Shown: positions 23,601-24,530 of the stretch, one piece after another
Layout: each line of letters opens with the position of its first letter
Position numbering within the stretch: the first letter of the stretch is position 1
Source of the DNA: a virus
Reading direction: 5' to 3' (one strand)
Length of the DNA stretch: 24,530 nucleotides
IMG/VR virus record: IMGVR_UViG_3300009154_000270
Coordinates: 1-24,530 of that record
Program-made: the position numbers and the translations under genes
The notes under the pieces: model-generated
Seen by the model: the letters and a program-made list of their open reading frames with translations, nothing else
Told to the model about the DNA's origin: nothing
Database searches by the model: none

Positions 23601-24195
23601 ATACAAAATAAAGTCATTCAAGACGGGCGAAAATGGATTTTATATTGAGGGTTACAACGAGGGATCAGTCGGCGGAGAAAATATCAAAGTCTACAGAAGA
23701 ATAATGGAAAACAAGGTTGGGCAGTTTGGTTATGAGGGAATTGTGCTAGAGGCTGAGTCCAACATAGAAAAAGATCTTTCTATATCTAATGGGGCCAACA
23801 AAAACCCGGACAATATAAGGTCGGATAACGTAAAAGAAAACTTCTTAGTGTTATTTGATCAAAAATACTATTCTATTGCGGAGATAGACGGCTCCACATT
23901 GATCCTTAACGGACCTATGGAGAGTTTTACCTTGGACGGCCAAAATGCTACCTTCTCGATCTACAAATTCTCGAAGCGCGGCCTTTCGGTGGCTGAAAGG
24001 CAGATTCCATCCGTATCCGGCAATGTCTTCGAATTCGTAGACCGATCCGGAAAAGGCACGATTAAAGTTTCCCAAGACAACGCCTTGGCGGGAACCTTGA
24101 CAGTGCTGAATTCGGCCAATTCGGGAGAAACAGTAGACATGGTGGGACAAAACGAGAATATAGAATTCCAAATAGAATACAGAGAGGAAATATGA
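20653..24195 (+). CDS. Large baseplate wedge protein, gp7/gpI-like, with inserted tail-fibre-type domain
   Basis: The product has 1,180 residues, with GAGGACG before the ATG. Residues 82-184 match a module common in phage tail fibres: QIIDGIGVVEGDRVLVKDQS, NGIYVV, WSR, then TGWVLDSAN and LNFLRF. Residues about 410-450 hold LWRRQIKKAIPNFKKKGSV and GLREAFSDAG, the tail-protein-I-type signature. A cysteine group CX9CX2C at 637, 647 and 650 may bind metal or form a disulphide. The rest is beta-rich with several domains and ends in small strand-rich modules, in line with gp7, a long multi-domain wedge arm (1,032 residues in T4). Position after gp6 supports this. The stop overlaps the next ATG as ATGA. 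Confidence 0.78.
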   Translation: MIKTAGKENIKVSDQVKFILETKDGEGCLRTPYKVINATIYFVNREFTDPTATEYQKETVNESLKEQYETLKRYICSKAKKNVRASTTEEIALLGEQIIDGIGVVEGDRVLVKDQSDKKSNGIYVVMSGSWSRSEDANSTDKVTNGMYAFVDEGIANISTGWVLDSANVVLGSSSLNFLRFSSPSDPVAAPTEKSLESLRLLKNRLDASKMASQFFYKEAVAVKVFGGYTDPETNELFPAWLNPQMVPNELKTKTEQDNILVPYESGNEVVEGKFILEWDTNGCREGDYFICWSWMPNLAGDVVSAHMFFSLDGSTLVTTSIPTHFTNPNKYDTLLERYTPDMFKTVISDTDLTPKVMRGLNGAVAAGFTSLEDMANQIIDLLDSNATHEQLLPLLANMFNLNLKSSDPTLWRRQIKKAIPNFKKKGSVVGLREAFSDAGMKFLKITKLWQIVSKYTFQESFDYSGSNVFDLSKNIVLDLGITPEGDSDFGLWIRKAGSEWEDLKPEVAPAGWSESYVTFSNGQMTWIGDGLKKGDSIRVLYKTRQIPSSERNIEEYIRQLPLMDDRDERKQAYPLKNWNTRLIEEDDDLFDLLIPVRHPLADPIIWGRIRTEFPYSENAYNMDEYNGSKRDSMDPCDIDKEFIDPCGQCQSSKYSLDLEVESLSDESLQEAKRVAEEFMPMHAVIHSFNFSGSISEFVKPNEEKIEALVTYAAEDVILAGEGQHVFNRDMDKREMQNIKRNALADMTMAITNGSGIMRNKRVVLQPSGISTEDDLNDPLFKNKTQIFEAININTQYPDLDPFESENLLEVLGKTVKNYTISNFSRNSAEIYGIVDDMSVGPLFEYRISNKIADLNVDITQSNRITFSDEDADFWMLGITTQHDVDEGLSEAAIWVFRHQDKEYAVQNIMPDGSLLLSEETSISPISGWELSDGTKIVKSSISGTKNTASYGFVEINYPVMNMRDVLEIGDYVYIGLPAAMKRYKIKSFKTGENGFYIEGYNEGSVGGENIKVYRRIMENKVGQFGYEGIVLEAESNIEKDLSISNGANKNPDNIRSDNVKENFLVLFDQKYYSIAEIDGSTLILNGPMESFTLDGQNATFSIYKFSKRGLSVAERQIPSVSGNVFEFVDRSGKGTIKVSQDNALAGTLTVLNSANSGETVDMVGQNENIEFQIEYREEI

Positions 24196-24512
24196 ACGAA
24201 GAAAGAATGAAATGCAAGGGCGACGTGCAAGCAATTGTGGAGCGTAAGGACGGCGCAAAGGAAGTAATAGAATTTAGGAACACGATATTACAAACCGGGA
24301 GGGAGGCCTTGGCTCTATCTCTCGCTAACATGATAGGCGACGACTTCGATTTCTTCGTGAATCGAATGATATTCGGTGACGGCGGAACGACCGGAGGTTC
24401 GCCTAAGGTCGTGTCTGCTGATAGCACCGGTCTGTCCGCCGCGGCGAGAGTCCACACGCCGGTAGTCGCAAATATAGATGCGGCCACCGGCACGCAAGTC
24501 ATATTCACCTAG
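24192..24512 (+). CDS. Small fibre/baseplate-associated protein, possibly truncated by an in-frame TAG
   Basis: As read, the product has 106 residues, preceded by GAGGAAAT and coupled to the previous gene by ATGA. An N-terminal strand region (KCKGDVQAIVERKDGAKEVI), a helix (GREALALSLANMIG), then VNRMIFGDGGTTGGSPKVV and a strand ending GTQVIFT are seen. The pattern 'M-x-F-G-x-G-G-T-x-G-G-x-P' followed by 'P-V-V-A-x-I' is that of small proteins found next to wedge genes in large myoviruses. In that pattern the last strand is normally followed by another, not by a stop. The codons after the TAG read VVSFAE, which would continue it. The protein is probably longer than shown; the window ends 18 bases later. 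Confidence 0.6.
   Translation: MNEERMKCKGDVQAIVERKDGAKEVIEFRNTILQTGREALALSLANMIGDDFDFFVNRMIFGDGGTTGGSPKVVSADSTGLSAAARVHTPVVANIDAATGTQVIFT
24510..24512 (+). other. In-frame TAG within an apparently continuing reading frame
   Basis: This is the only TAG stop among the 19 gene ends in the window; the others are 8 TAA and 10 TGA. The frame beyond it stays open to the edge and reads VVSFAE. One base change (TCG or CAG to TAG) would explain it, as would amber suppression, recoding or a sequencing error. Confidence 0.5.
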
Positions 24513-24530
24513 GTCGTCTCCTTTGCCGAA

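Overview
The window is one continuous stretch of a large myovirus (contractile-tailed bacteriophage) genome. It contains a tape measure gene of about 2,200 codons, followed in order by T4/P2-type baseplate genes: tube-proximal protein, gp53-like, hub, OB-fold spike, gp25, gp6/gpJ and a gp7/gpI-like wedge. Genes are packed end to end with 1 to 8 base overlaps or very short gaps. There are no rRNA, tRNA, IS or CRISPR signatures. Arg AGA/AGG and Ile ATA codons are common. The host cannot be named from the sequence. The tape measure length suggests a long tail and a large or jumbo genome, probably recovered from the environment.

Layout. (a) Positions 1-575 hold the 3' end of a Pro/Thr-repeat protein with a C-terminal beta-rich module, likely an adhesin or virion decoration protein. 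(b) Positions 647-1525 hold a glycosyltransferase resembling the hydroxyproline/serine O-glycosyltransferase group. (c) Positions 1526-4092, minus strand, form a three-gene island: a coiled-coil membrane protein (XhlA/holin-like topology), an unknown protein, and a class II CCA-adding enzyme/poly(A)-polymerase family protein. (d) Positions 4136-7408, plus strand, hold five small to medium virion or packaging candidates. (e) Positions 7408-14046 hold the tape measure. (f) Positions 14060-24195 hold the baseplate hub and wedge genes. (g) Positions 24192-24512 hold a small fibre/baseplate-associated protein whose frame is interrupted by TAG almost at the window edge.

How it fits together. Regions (e) to (g) encode the tail length ruler and the baseplate that seeds the tube and fires the spike. 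Several proteins in (c) and (d) share a short N-terminal tag (Met, basic or Asn, Phe, then an acidic/aromatic-Leu/Ile stretch). It resembles the capsid-targeting sequence of T4 internal proteins, and three of them also have an I/L-x-E site like that cut by the T4 prohead protease. If real, these proteins, including the tRNA-end repair enzyme, are packaged in the head and injected. The glycosyltransferase beside a Pro/Thr-repeat protein suggests a phage enzyme-substrate pair for virion O-glycosylation.

The most interesting leads are the tagged, possibly injected CCA enzyme; the extensin-like repeat plus O-glycosyltransferase pair; and the single TAG codon, in a set of genes that otherwise all end in TAA or TGA, sitting where the reading frame appears to continue.
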